From contig JAGXNR010000126.1 in NCBI GenBank assembly GCA_019894875.1, positions 1 to 7,768 on the forward strand: DNA of 7,768 nucleotides, read 5' to 3'. The position numbers and the translations under genes are program-made. The stretch's first letter is position 1. Each line of letters begins with the position of its first letter. Origin of the DNA: Promethearchaeota archaeon. GTDB taxonomy: Archaea; Asgardarchaeota; Lokiarchaeia; Sigynarchaeales; SOKP01. Below, one piece after another: positions 1 to 6,163 of this stretch. Under the pieces are notes generated by a model. That model worked only from the letters and a program-made list of their open reading frames with translations. It did no database searches and was not told the DNA's origin.

Positions 1-445
1 GGATAATTTTATCCTTTATTTCACTTTTTCTTATTGATTTATCTGATTCCAATCCTTCAAATTCAATTATTTCATTATTTATATAGTCTATTTCCACAAT
101 TTTAATGGGATAGTTAGCTTTTAAGCCAAGAACCTTTCTATGGACATAAAGATAGAGAAAAAGGTTCTGAGGTCCAAAAATTGTAAGAGGGGCAGTTCGT
201 TCATTTAGACTTAAACGAAACAGAAATCCTGGCAGACCAATAATATGATCTCCATGAAAATGGCTTATAAAAATCAACAGGGGTTTATTAAATTTTAAGC
301 CCGCTTCAGCAAACCTACGCTGAAAATCTTCTCCACAATCAAATAAAATTATTTGATTTCGATATCTAATCGCAATTGACGAGAGATTGCGTTCTCTTGT
401 AGGTGTTGCGGCAGAACTCCCCAAAATTATTACGTCTAGACTCAT
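1..445 (-). CDS. rnz: Ribonuclease Z (tRNA 3' processing endonuclease), N-terminal part
   Basis: This gene encodes a metallo-beta-lactamase-fold endonuclease that removes the 3' trailer from precursor tRNA in the cytoplasm. About 148 residues are visible; the family is usually near 300, so the C-terminal half, with the exosite and remaining metal ligands, lies beyond base 1. The N-terminus carries the family pattern Gly-Ser-Ser-Ala-x-x-Pro-Thr followed by Arg-Asn (residues 9-20), then Phe-Asp-Cys-Gly-Glu (35-39). The zinc-binding motif Ser-His-Phe-His-Gly-Asp-His spans residues 61-67 and is followed by Ile-x-Gly-Leu-Pro-Gly. The usual Gly-Glu-Gly-Thr-Gln stretch reads Gly-Glu-Asp-Phe-Gln here. 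The ATG overlaps the TGA of the upstream coiled-coil gene (ATGA, 445-442), which fixes the start and suggests translational coupling. Identification as an RNase Z is firm; the truncation is only due to the window edge. Confidence 0.93.
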   Translation of the reverse strand, partial: MSLDVIILGSSAATPTRERNLSSIAIRYRNQIILFDCGEDFQRRFAEAGLKFNKPLLIFISHFHGDHIIGLPGFLFRLSLNERTAPLTIFGPQNLFLYLYVHRKVLGLKANYPIKIVEIDYINNEIIEFEGLESDKSIRKSEIKDKII

Positions 446-1758
446 TTCTTTCGCAGTTGAGCAATTTCTAGTCTCTGTTCAACATTTTTTTTTTCTAAAT
501 CTTGAACTATTCCTTTAAGTTCTCGCATTCTTAATGATACGTGAGGATCTTCTTGACGTTGAGTAGGGGTTTGAATAATCTGACCTTCGATTTGTTTTTG
601 CATGTCATTTAGTTTTTGATCTCTTAAATTAAGGTGGTTTTCTAATTGCCTATACCTTTTTTTAATTTGCACCGCCTCGTTCTTAATCGTTTCCATTTCT
701 TCCTCTTTCGTTTTTAATTGTTTCTGCAAAAATATCGCCATCTCTCTTTGCATTTTTAATTTCCCATCTAAATCTTCTTCTGATTCACCTGTTCCAGATA
801 TTTCCCCACTTTTATATTTGTTAATTTGTTCTTGAAGTGATCTTACTTGTAATTTTGATTTATTTAATTGATTTTGTAAATCTTCTTTTAAAGTTTTCAT
901 CATTTCTGATGAAACTTCGTCAGATTGAGCTGAAATTGCAGGGGTATCAACTTTCGTAAGTAGATCCTTTTTCAGGCTTTCAATTTCAAGATTTTTTATA
1001 TCTAAAAGTTCTTTAAATTCCTTAATTTGATCTTCTAATTTATTAAATTCGCGAGTTTCACTTTTTTTTTCGGTTTTTTTAGATTTTTTAGAGAGTTTCT
1101 GTTTTAATTCGATTATTTCCATCTTTGACTTATTTAATTGTGTCTGGAGATCTTCAATTAAATTTTTTGCCATTGAATCACCACTTTCACTATCAGAGGA
1201 TGTACTCAACTCCGTCATTTTTTGGTTTAATTCATTGATTTCTGATTTATAAGTTTCAATGATACTTTCATATTCTTTCACCTTTTCATTGAACTCTTCC
1301 GCTTTCTTAATTTTAAATTGTAATTGATTTAATTCTGATTTTTGCTTATTCACCATATCCTGCAAATCTTTTACCAAGACATTTAGTGGCGTTTGCTTCC
1401 TTAAATCTTCTACTCGGATAACAGATGTCCCGTTTTTTAAATTATTCAATTCTCTTTTTATTTTATCCAATTCTTGTTGGAGTCTTACATTTTCTTTTCT
1501 TAGGAAACCCATTCTATCCTTTAAATCTCTATTTAGCTCATCTTTTTCCTTAAGTTTGAGAGTTATTTTTGAATCAGCTACTTGTTGCTTTTTACTTTTT
1601 TTTTTGTCTGATTCTTCGGGAACAAGTTGTTCTAATTGCGTGATGTTCGCATCAAGTTGTTCGAGCTTGTAGAGATATTCGATAATTTCATTATCTTTTT
1701 CTGCAATTTCATCTTCTAGTTCCCTAATTCTGGTTTGATTTATCTCTTCTTCTGACAT
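442..1758 (-). CDS. Long coiled-coil protein of unknown function
   Basis: I do not recognise a named family. The 438 residues are almost entirely heptad-like, rich in Lys, Glu, Gln, Leu and Asn, with no signal peptide, membrane segment or catalytic motif, so it looks like a soluble structural or scaffolding protein. A short motif of the form Asp-Leu-Gln-x-Gln-Leu-Asn-Lys-Ser-Lys recurs near residues 131-137, 204-212 and 294-302, with a diverged fourth copy near 420. Ser/Thr/Pro-rich stretches near 185-197, 271-285, 317-329 and 396-406 break the coiled coil into segments. The ATG at 1758 is chosen; an in-frame TTG three codons upstream (1767) is an alternative, and neither has a clear Shine-Dalgarno site. 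The gene overlaps rnz by four bases and has a BRE/TATA candidate about 75 bases upstream. Three A9-A10 runs lie in the coding strand. Similarity to other coiled-coil proteins would be compositional and should not be used to assign function. Confidence 0.85.
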   Translation of the reverse strand: MSEEEINQTRIRELEDEIAEKDNEIIEYLYKLEQLDANITQLEQLVPEESDKKKSKKQQVADSKITLKLKEKDELNRDLKDRMGFLRKENVRLQQELDKIKRELNNLKNGTSVIRVEDLRKQTPLNVLVKDLQDMVNKQKSELNQLQFKIKKAEEFNEKVKEYESIIETYKSEINELNQKMTELSTSSDSESGDSMAKNLIEDLQTQLNKSKMEIIELKQKLSKKSKKTEKKSETREFNKLEDQIKEFKELLDIKNLEIESLKKDLLTKVDTPAISAQSDEVSSEMMKTLKEDLQNQLNKSKLQVRSLQEQINKYKSGEISGTGESEEDLDGKLKMQREMAIFLQKQLKTKEEEMETIKNEAVQIKKRYRQLENHLNLRDQKLNDMQKQIEGQIIQTPTQRQEDPHVSLRMRELKGIVQDLEKKNVEQRLEIAQLRKK

Positions 1759-1825
1759 ATTGAACAATCATCTTCTTCTGGAAATTAATTTATTAATACA
1801 AATACAGATTTTAAAATTTAACTCA

Positions 1826-1867
1826 TTCTGATTTATAAATATTTTCATACTTTTTTAGGAATCAGAA
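1826..1867 (-). promoter_or_regulatory. Candidate archaeal promoter (BRE/TATA) flanked by an 8-bp inverted repeat
   Basis: On the minus strand, a purine-rich GAAAATA element (about 1840-1846) is followed directly by TTTATAAAT (1839-1831), close to the archaeal BRE plus TATA consensus. A transcript starting about 25 bases downstream would have a leader of roughly 50 bases before the coiled-coil start codon. The TATA element is bracketed by a perfect inverted repeat, TTCTGATT at 1826-1833 and AATCAGAA at 1860-1867, which could be an operator or the stem of a weak structure in the permease 3' region. Promoter assignment is by consensus only. Confidence 0.5.
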
Positions 1868-1871
1868 ATTC

Positions 1872-3785
1872 TCAATAAATGTCGAAATCTTTAATTGAAA
1901 ACTTATTGATTTTTTTCATAATAGGGATAAGACTGAGAAAATTAAACATTAAAAATATTAGAAAAATTATAGCGAGTACCGTAAATGGAATATATACGGG
2001 GGGTAAGTAAACACGACCAAAAATGATGATTGAATTGAGGATCATACCGATACTTAAACTTATTAACAGTGAAGGAACGATAACAAAGAGAGATTCAAAG
2101 AATAAAATTCTTTTTAATGACTTGTTCTTTGCTCCTATTGCTCTCATAATTAAGAAATCTCTTGCTTTTTCTATTATTCCACCCTTTTGATAATTATATA
2201 GCGACAACACAGCGAGAGCTAAAATTACTACGATTAAAAACATCGAATAAAGAGATAGATTTGATATAAAACTTAAGTTTTTCTCGAATACGCCATCTAA
2301 TCTTAGATGAGTATAGTTATCTCCTAAAGTTGCTGAGATATTGTTAAGCTCATTTTTAATCCCTTCATAGGATCCCGGTGAGAGTTTTAAAACCAGCAAA
2401 TTAATTTCTTCATTCATGAGGTTTAATATTGTTCGGGTTTCGTTTATACCAACATAGCCGACCCATCCTGAGTAAAAACTATCGATAGCAACCCCACTAA
2501 TATGAAACGAAATCCCATAAGAACTAAGTTCTAAACTCTGATCCAAGGCATAATCGAATAAATTGTGAGCCAAACCATCGCCAATCGTAATATTATCGAA
2601 AGCATCCTCATTTGTGAAGAATCTTCCTTCCATTTCAAAATTTTGGATAATATTCTCAGGATTAACTCCTATAATTGGTATGATTGCTTCTCGACTTTGT
2701 CCAACTTGCCTAAAAGCTTCGAGTTCTTCAAAGAAATGTAATCCTAGTCTTTCTTGAACTTCATAAAAACCAATTATTCTTTCATCAAATTCCTCGATCC
2801 CCTCAAGATTTTTAATTTGATTAACTGCACTTAGGTTAAATAAATATTTTGAGGCTGTAAAGTTAATTGTATCACTATCAATTAAGATCTCTGGATTTGA
2901 AAACATCTGGTACATTGAAGAATAATTGTAAATGACTTCTTGATGCCCAAATATTACGATATTATCATTTTGCGACTTGTGAATCCATTCCTCTGATGAT
3001 GTTTGTAAAACGATTGTACCTAAACCTAGTGTAAAAATTATTAGAGAAATTAATGAAAATACAATTAAATATCTCCGAAATTCACCTTTCCTTCGTAAAG
3101 TATTAATGATTGACATCTTGATATTCATACCGAACGATGAAAGCCATTTTGGGATAAATTGGATTTTTTTTAAAGCATTATAATTATAAGGTATATCTTT
3201 TGAAAAGCTCTTCATTATTTTTTCTTTCCCGATTTTTCTTAACGTATATCCAGTTATTACATAAATGCTAAAAAAGCAAGAAACAAATAAAATTGGGGTA
3301 AAAATCACATCTATTTGAAATGTAATTGGCATAAAGAAACTATTCATTATCAAACTAAATATACCGAACGAAATTAGACCACTAATTAACCCCAGGAAGA
3401 AACCAACAAAGAATATTATATAAACTTCGAGGAGATAAAAACTATACAATCTACGGGGTAGGGTACCTAACGCTTTCATAATCCCAATATCTTTTTTTTT
3501 GTTGATAATATGAGTAGTAGTAATAGTGACTACAATGAAAACTGCCAAAATCAGAAATAGAATCTGAATTAACGTATTAAACTGCGTATACACGAGGTTA
3601 ATACTTCCCGAGAAGAAGAATTCGTTTGAAAAACGAGGTTGAATAAAGACATTTAAACCTAAAGAGGATGTAAAATATATTAGGAACTCTGTAATAGCTA
3701 TTACAAAAGTAATAACAATTAAATAAGGATATGTCTGGTTTTTCTTACGGTAAAAATCTTTAAGGGCAAAATCAAATGAGGACAT
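1872..3785 (-). CDS. ABC transporter permease, two-module FtsX/MacB-like
   Basis: This is the membrane subunit of a MacB/LolCDE/FtsX-type ABC system, which typically couples cytoplasmic ATP hydrolysis to movement of an extracytoplasmic domain rather than classical transport. The 637 residues contain two FtsX-like modules. In module one, a membrane segment near 20-45 and a short loop lead to segments near 69-93, 121-148 and 159-181, with the family motif Asp-Ile-Gly-Ile-Met-Lys-Ala-Leu-Gly at 99-107. In module two, a segment near 239-262 leads into an ectodomain of about 245 residues (263-507), followed by segments near 508-530, 561-586 and 600-622, with the parallel motif Phe-Leu-Ile-Met-Arg-Ala-Ile-Gly at 544-551. 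The ectodomain carries about nine Asn-x-Ser/Thr sequons. The ATG at 3785 lies 43 bases after the ATPase gene and has no obvious Shine-Dalgarno site. The partner ATPase is the neighbour; substrate or output cannot be read from the sequence. Confidence 0.9.
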   Translation of the reverse strand: MSSFDFALKDFYRKKNQTYPYLIVITFVIAITEFLIYFTSSLGLNVFIQPRFSNEFFFSGSINLVYTQFNTLIQILFLILAVFIVVTITTTHIINKKKDIGIMKALGTLPRRLYSFYLLEVYIIFFVGFFLGLISGLISFGIFSLIMNSFFMPITFQIDVIFTPILFVSCFFSIYVITGYTLRKIGKEKIMKSFSKDIPYNYNALKKIQFIPKWLSSFGMNIKMSIINTLRRKGEFRRYLIVFSLISLIIFTLGLGTIVLQTSSEEWIHKSQNDNIVIFGHQEVIYNYSSMYQMFSNPEILIDSDTINFTASKYLFNLSAVNQIKNLEGIEEFDERIIGFYEVQERLGLHFFEELEAFRQVGQSREAIIPIIGVNPENIIQNFEMEGRFFTNEDAFDNITIGDGLAHNLFDYALDQSLELSSYGISFHISGVAIDSFYSGWVGYVGINETRTILNLMNEEINLLVLKLSPGSYEGIKNELNNISATLGDNYTHLRLDGVFEKNLSFISNLSLYSMFLIVVILALAVLSLYNYQKGGIIEKARDFLIMRAIGAKNKSLKRILFFESLFVIVPSLLISLSIGMILNSIIIFGRVYLPPVYIPFTVLAIIFLIFLMFNFLSLIPIMKKINKFSIKDFDIY

Positions 3786-3828
3786 ATCTTATTTGGTAGA
3801 AATATTTTTTCTAATCTAGTTTTCTTTC

Positions 3829-4569
3829 TTATTCAATTATTTTACCTTGATCAAATGAAAAAACTTTATCTGCAAGCGCTATTAAATCATCATCATGAGT
3901 TGCAATTATGATTGTTTTTTCACTATTTTTTAATTCTTCAAACAAATCTCTTATAAATTGGCCGGTTCTTTTATCTAGGTTCGCAGTAGGTTCATCAGCA
4001 AAAATCACGGGAGGATCATTTGCTAAGGCTCTAGCGATGGCTACTCTTTGTTGTTCACCTGCAGATAACTGGAAAGGTAAATGTTCTCTCCTGTCACTAA
4101 GTTTCATCTTTTTTAACAATTCTACTGCACGGGTTCGCTGTTCTTCAAACTTCATACCAGAGAGATTCATAGGAAACATTATATTTTCTTCAGCTGTTAG
4201 AGTACTTATCAGATTATAACTTTGGAATATGAATCCCGAATTTATCAAACGAAATAGAGTCAATGACTCTTGATCCATATCAGAAATTTTAACCCCTTGA
4301 TTGTATATAGACCCCGAATTGGGAGCGTCTAGACCTCCTAATAAATTTAATAATGTGGTCTTTCCAGCACCACTCGGACCCTTTATGATAACAAATTCAC
4401 CTGCCTTTACATCTAATGAAACATTATCAACTGCTTTGACAATAAATTCTCCAATTTCATAATTCTTAATAATTTCTTTACCAACAATTATTAAATTTCT
4501 CTCGTATAGCTCTTTTGCCAAATTATTTTCATTTAAATCTTGGAATTTATCTTCTGATTCTTCTTTCAT
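3829..4569 (-). CDS. ABC transporter ATP-binding protein, MacB/LolD type
   Basis: This is the cytoplasmic ATPase expected to drive the FtsX-type permease encoded just downstream. All nucleotide-binding motifs are present in its 246 residues: Walker A Gly-Pro-Ser-Gly-Ala-Gly-Lys-Thr at 64-71, the Q-loop glutamine at 116, the signature Leu-Ser-Ala-Gly-Glu-Gln-Gln at 168-174, Walker B ending in the catalytic Asp192-Glu193, the D-loop Asn-Leu-Asp at 197-199, and the switch histidine at 225. The signature has Ala in place of the second Gly of LSGGE, a small variation. About 25 acidic, poorly conserved residues precede the first strand, which is slightly longer than typical LolD/MacB ATPases of around 225-230 residues. 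A downstream start is possible but I see no better one. It is the first gene of the minus-strand block and presumably transcribed from the divergent region to its right. Substrate is unknown. Confidence 0.93.
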   Translation of the reverse strand: MKEESEDKFQDLNENNLAKELYERNLIIVGKEIIKNYEIGEFIVKAVDNVSLDVKAGEFVIIKGPSGAGKTTLLNLLGGLDAPNSGSIYNQGVKISDMDQESLTLFRLINSGFIFQSYNLISTLTAEENIMFPMNLSGMKFEEQRTRAVELLKKMKLSDRREHLPFQLSAGEQQRVAIARALANDPPVIFADEPTANLDKRTGQFIRDLFEELKNSEKTIIIATHDDDLIALADKVFSFDQGKIIE

Positions 4570-4663
4570 ATCTTTTTTTAATCCTGTTTCTATTTATTGT
4601 AAGATTAGATTTGTTTTTGTTAGTGATTATGTTGTTATGCTTAGATGCTTTTCCTTGATTGTG

Positions 4664-4682
4664 AGTATTTTAAAATTTGATG
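4664..4682 (-). promoter_or_regulatory. Candidate TATA element for the ABC operon
   Basis: On the minus strand an ATCAAA stretch is followed by TTTTAAAATA, a plausible BRE/TATA pair. Initiation about 25 bases downstream would give a leader of roughly 75 bases before the ATPase start at 4569. A second candidate, ATTATAAAAATA near 4699-4710, is about equally good, so the call is tentative in such AT-rich DNA. Confidence 0.25.
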
Positions 4683-4940
4683 TAAAGAATTAATATTGTA
4701 TTTTTATAATTTATGTTTGAATTTAAAATAAATTTAAATATTAAGGTGACATATTTTTATTTCGAGGGAAGATCGAGAAAATTCTAAAATATCCCCTAAT
4801 TTCCTAATTAAAATGGTAAGTACTAAATTTAAATCAAAGTCTTAAACTTCCTTTTTAAGATTTTGTTTTTTTCTCGTCTACCCTCATTCTCCTTTTTATA
4901 ATTCAAATCGTTCAGAAGTGAAGATTCTATTTATTTGAAA

Positions 4941-4955
4941 AACAAAATTTAAAGG
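4941..4955 (+). promoter_or_regulatory. Candidate BRE/TATA element for the corrinoid protein gene
   Basis: AACAAAA followed by TTTAAAGG resembles a BRE/TATA pair and would place a transcription start near 4978, about 40 bases before the ATG at 5020. An alternative is TTTTTATAAT near 4893-4902, which has a poorer, pyrimidine-rich upstream element. Background AT content makes any one of these uncertain. Confidence 0.25.
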
Positions 4956-5019
4956 ATTGTTTTAATTTATTTCCAAATATAGTTATTAAAGAATAATATT
5001 ATTATTTGTGAGATTTTTT

Positions 5020-5655
5020 ATGGATTTTGAAAAATTGACTGAGTTAATAATCGAATTAGAGATTGATGACATAGCTGATGCCGTGAAAGAAGCATTAGAT
5101 GAAGGTAAAGAACCACATGACGTATTAAACGCTTTAACAAAGGGAATGGATGAAGTGGGTAGACGATATGAGATAAAAGAATATTATCTCACTGAACTTG
5201 TTTTAGCTGGGGAAACAATGAAGGAGGCATTTATAGTTTTAAAACCTGCTTTAGCAGCTTCTGATACATCCACAGAAAAAGTTAAAATAATTCTAGCTAC
5301 GGTTAAAGGAGATAATCACGATATAGGAAAAAATATTCTAGGTTCTCTCTTATTAAGCTCTGGTTTTGAATTGATTGACTTAGGTATGGATGTGGATGAA
5401 AATACTATTGTTGAAAAGGTTAAAGAAACAGGTGCTTCTATTATAGCGTTAAGTTCATTACTTACGATGACCGTTGAGCACATTAAAGTCGTCCATGAGG
5501 CTTTAATATCCGCAGGAATTCGTGATAAGGTGAAATTAATTGTAGGTGGTGCGCCACTAAATGAGGAGCTTGCAAAAAAATTAGGAGCAGATGATTTTGC
5601 TGACGATGCGGTAGACGGAGTTAAGCATATTAAACGATTAGCAGGAAAAGATTAA
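5020..5655 (+). CDS. Methyltransferase corrinoid protein (MtaC/MtbC/MttC-like B12-binding protein)
   Basis: This small cobamide carrier accepts a methyl group from a substrate-specific methyltransferase and passes it to a second one, in methylamine, methanol or methoxy-compound metabolism or in related C1 pathways. The 211 residues have the two expected domains. The first is a helical cap (about 1-85) with the Gly-Met-Asp-Glu-Val-Gly stretch at 42-47. The second is a Rossmann-like B12-binding domain (about 88-208) with the cobalt-coordinating pattern Asp98-x-His100-x-x-Gly103 in Gly-Asp-Asn-His-Asp-Ile-Gly-Lys-Asn. Ser-x-Leu at 145-147 and Gly-Gly-Ala-Pro at 176-179 complete the cofactor pocket, and length matches the family. 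The ATG at 5020 is preferred over an in-frame GTG at 5008, because that GTG lies in GTGAG, which could act as the ribosome binding site at 8-base spacing. No methyltransferase or reactivase gene is nearby, so the methyl donor is unknown. Confidence 0.92.
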   Translation: MDFEKLTELIIELEIDDIADAVKEALDEGKEPHDVLNALTKGMDEVGRRYEIKEYYLTELVLAGETMKEAFIVLKPALAASDTSTEKVKIILATVKGDNHDIGKNILGSLLLSSGFELIDLGMDVDENTIVEKVKETGASIIALSSLLTMTVEHIKVVHEALISAGIRDKVKLIVGGAPLNEELAKKLGADDFADDAVDGVKHIKRLAGKD

Positions 5656-5660
5656 CTTAC

Positions 5661-5678
5661 TGAAAAATTAGTTTTTCA
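5661..5678 (+). terminator. Possible terminator hairpin after the corrinoid gene
   Basis: A perfect 7-bp stem, TGAAAAA and TTTTTCA, with a four-base TTAG loop starts six bases after the stop codon. It is AT-rich and thus weak. A separate T6 run at 5715-5720 is the type of U-tract at which archaeal RNA polymerase commonly terminates, so either or both could end the transcript. Confidence 0.35.
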
Positions 5679-5720
5679 TGTATTTTAATTAGTATCTTAC
5701 TTTCTTTAAGTTGCTTTTTT

Positions 5721-5736
5721 AAGATATTTATATTTT
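5721..5736 (+). promoter_or_regulatory. Candidate BRE/TATA upstream of the tusA-iscS-iscU unit
   Basis: AAGATA followed directly by TTTATATTTT is the best archaeal BRE/TATA match between the corrinoid gene and tusA. It would give a leader of about 140 bases. A nearer alternative, GAGAAC followed by ATTTATACTT at 5805-5820, would give a leader of about 55 bases. I cannot choose between them from sequence alone. Confidence 0.35.
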
Positions 5737-5880
5737 AAAAGATCCCTATTTTAACTCCTTTATCTCAATTTTATGATTATTATTGAAATTTATTAAATTA
5801 TAATGAGAACATTTATACTTCTTCTTATTTCTTAAGATCCCAAGAACCAATAAAATTAAACATGGCATATAAGGTTAAAT

Positions 5881-5885
5881 GGAGG
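5881..5885 (+). promoter_or_regulatory. Shine-Dalgarno site deciding the tusA start
   Basis: GGAGG lies 8 bases before the ATG at 5894. An upstream in-frame ATG at 5879 overlaps this site (ATGGAGG), which makes the upstream codon very unlikely as the true start. Confidence 0.8.
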
Positions 5886-5893
5886 ATATAAAT

Positions 5894-6148
5894 ATGTCTG
5901 AAAATGAAAACAAAGAGCTTGAATATGATGAAGAATTAGACACTCGAGGACTGTACTGCCCTGAACCTTTATTTGAAGTTAGAAATTTAAGTGAGAGTCT
6001 TGAAATTGGACAATGCTTTAAAGTAATCGCAGATGACCCCGCGGCTGAAGAAGATCTTAAGCGATGGGCCAAAAGAACAGAAACTAAGCTAGTTGAATTT
6101 CAAAAAGACGGTGATGATTTAATCTTTTATTTTAAGAAGGCTAAATAA
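5894..6148 (+). CDS. tusA: TusA/SirA-family sulfur carrier protein
   Basis: TusA proteins carry a persulfide on a conserved cysteine and relay sulfur between proteins, for example from a cysteine desulfurase towards tRNA thiolation or in sulfur oxidation pathways. This 84-residue protein has the family hallmark Leu-Asp-x-Arg-Gly-Leu-x-Cys-Pro-x-Pro, with the reactive Cys22 in the CPxP motif at 22-25, followed by an acceptable length and the Ala-Asp-Asp-Pro stretch at 46-49. It has an acidic N-terminal tail of about 14 residues and a second cysteine, Cys41. The gene ends in tandem stops (TAA TAG) and is 15 bases from the iscS start, so it is almost certainly cotranscribed with iscS and iscU. 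The context argues for a role in Fe-S assembly or sulfur relay rather than a free-standing function. Family membership is firm; the partner and direction of sulfur transfer are inferred. Confidence 0.9.
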   Translation: MSENENKELEYDEELDTRGLYCPEPLFEVRNLSESLEIGQCFKVIADDPAAEEDLKRWAKRTETKLVEFQKDGDDLIFYFKKAK

Positions 6149-6150
6149 TA

Positions 6151-6155
6151 GAGGT
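6151..6155 (+). promoter_or_regulatory. Shine-Dalgarno site of iscS
   Basis: GAGGT sits 8 bases before the ATG at 6164 and directly follows the stop codons of tusA, supporting this start and independent translation within the operon. Confidence 0.75.
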
Positions 6156-6163
6156 ATTTCAAG

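Larger units (their letters stand above)
4570..5019. other. Divergent intergenic region without visible genes
   Basis: This 450-base, very AT-rich stretch separates the minus-strand ABC genes from the plus-strand corrinoid gene, so it must hold promoters for both. I see several TATA-like stretches, a pyrimidine-rich tract at about 4859-4897, and a short direct repeat of TCGAG near 4762 and 4773. The longest ATG-started reading frames I checked are about ten codons. No tRNA, C/D-box pattern, repeat array or riboswitch-like structure is apparent by eye. Confidence 0.6.

Noticed and set aside
3908..4219. Plus-strand reading frame of 103 codons
   Set aside because: It lies entirely opposite the ABC ATPase, whose motifs are all present; its composition is that of an antisense shadow.
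4859..4897. Possible leader peptide or small RNA at the pyrimidine-rich tract
   Set aside because: The minus-strand ATG here opens only about ten codons, the GGAG abuts the ATG without spacing, and no stable hairpin is visible.
5875..6072. Minus-strand reading frame opposite tusA
   Set aside because: Serine-rich antisense of a clear TusA-family gene, without a ribosome binding site or recognisable motif.
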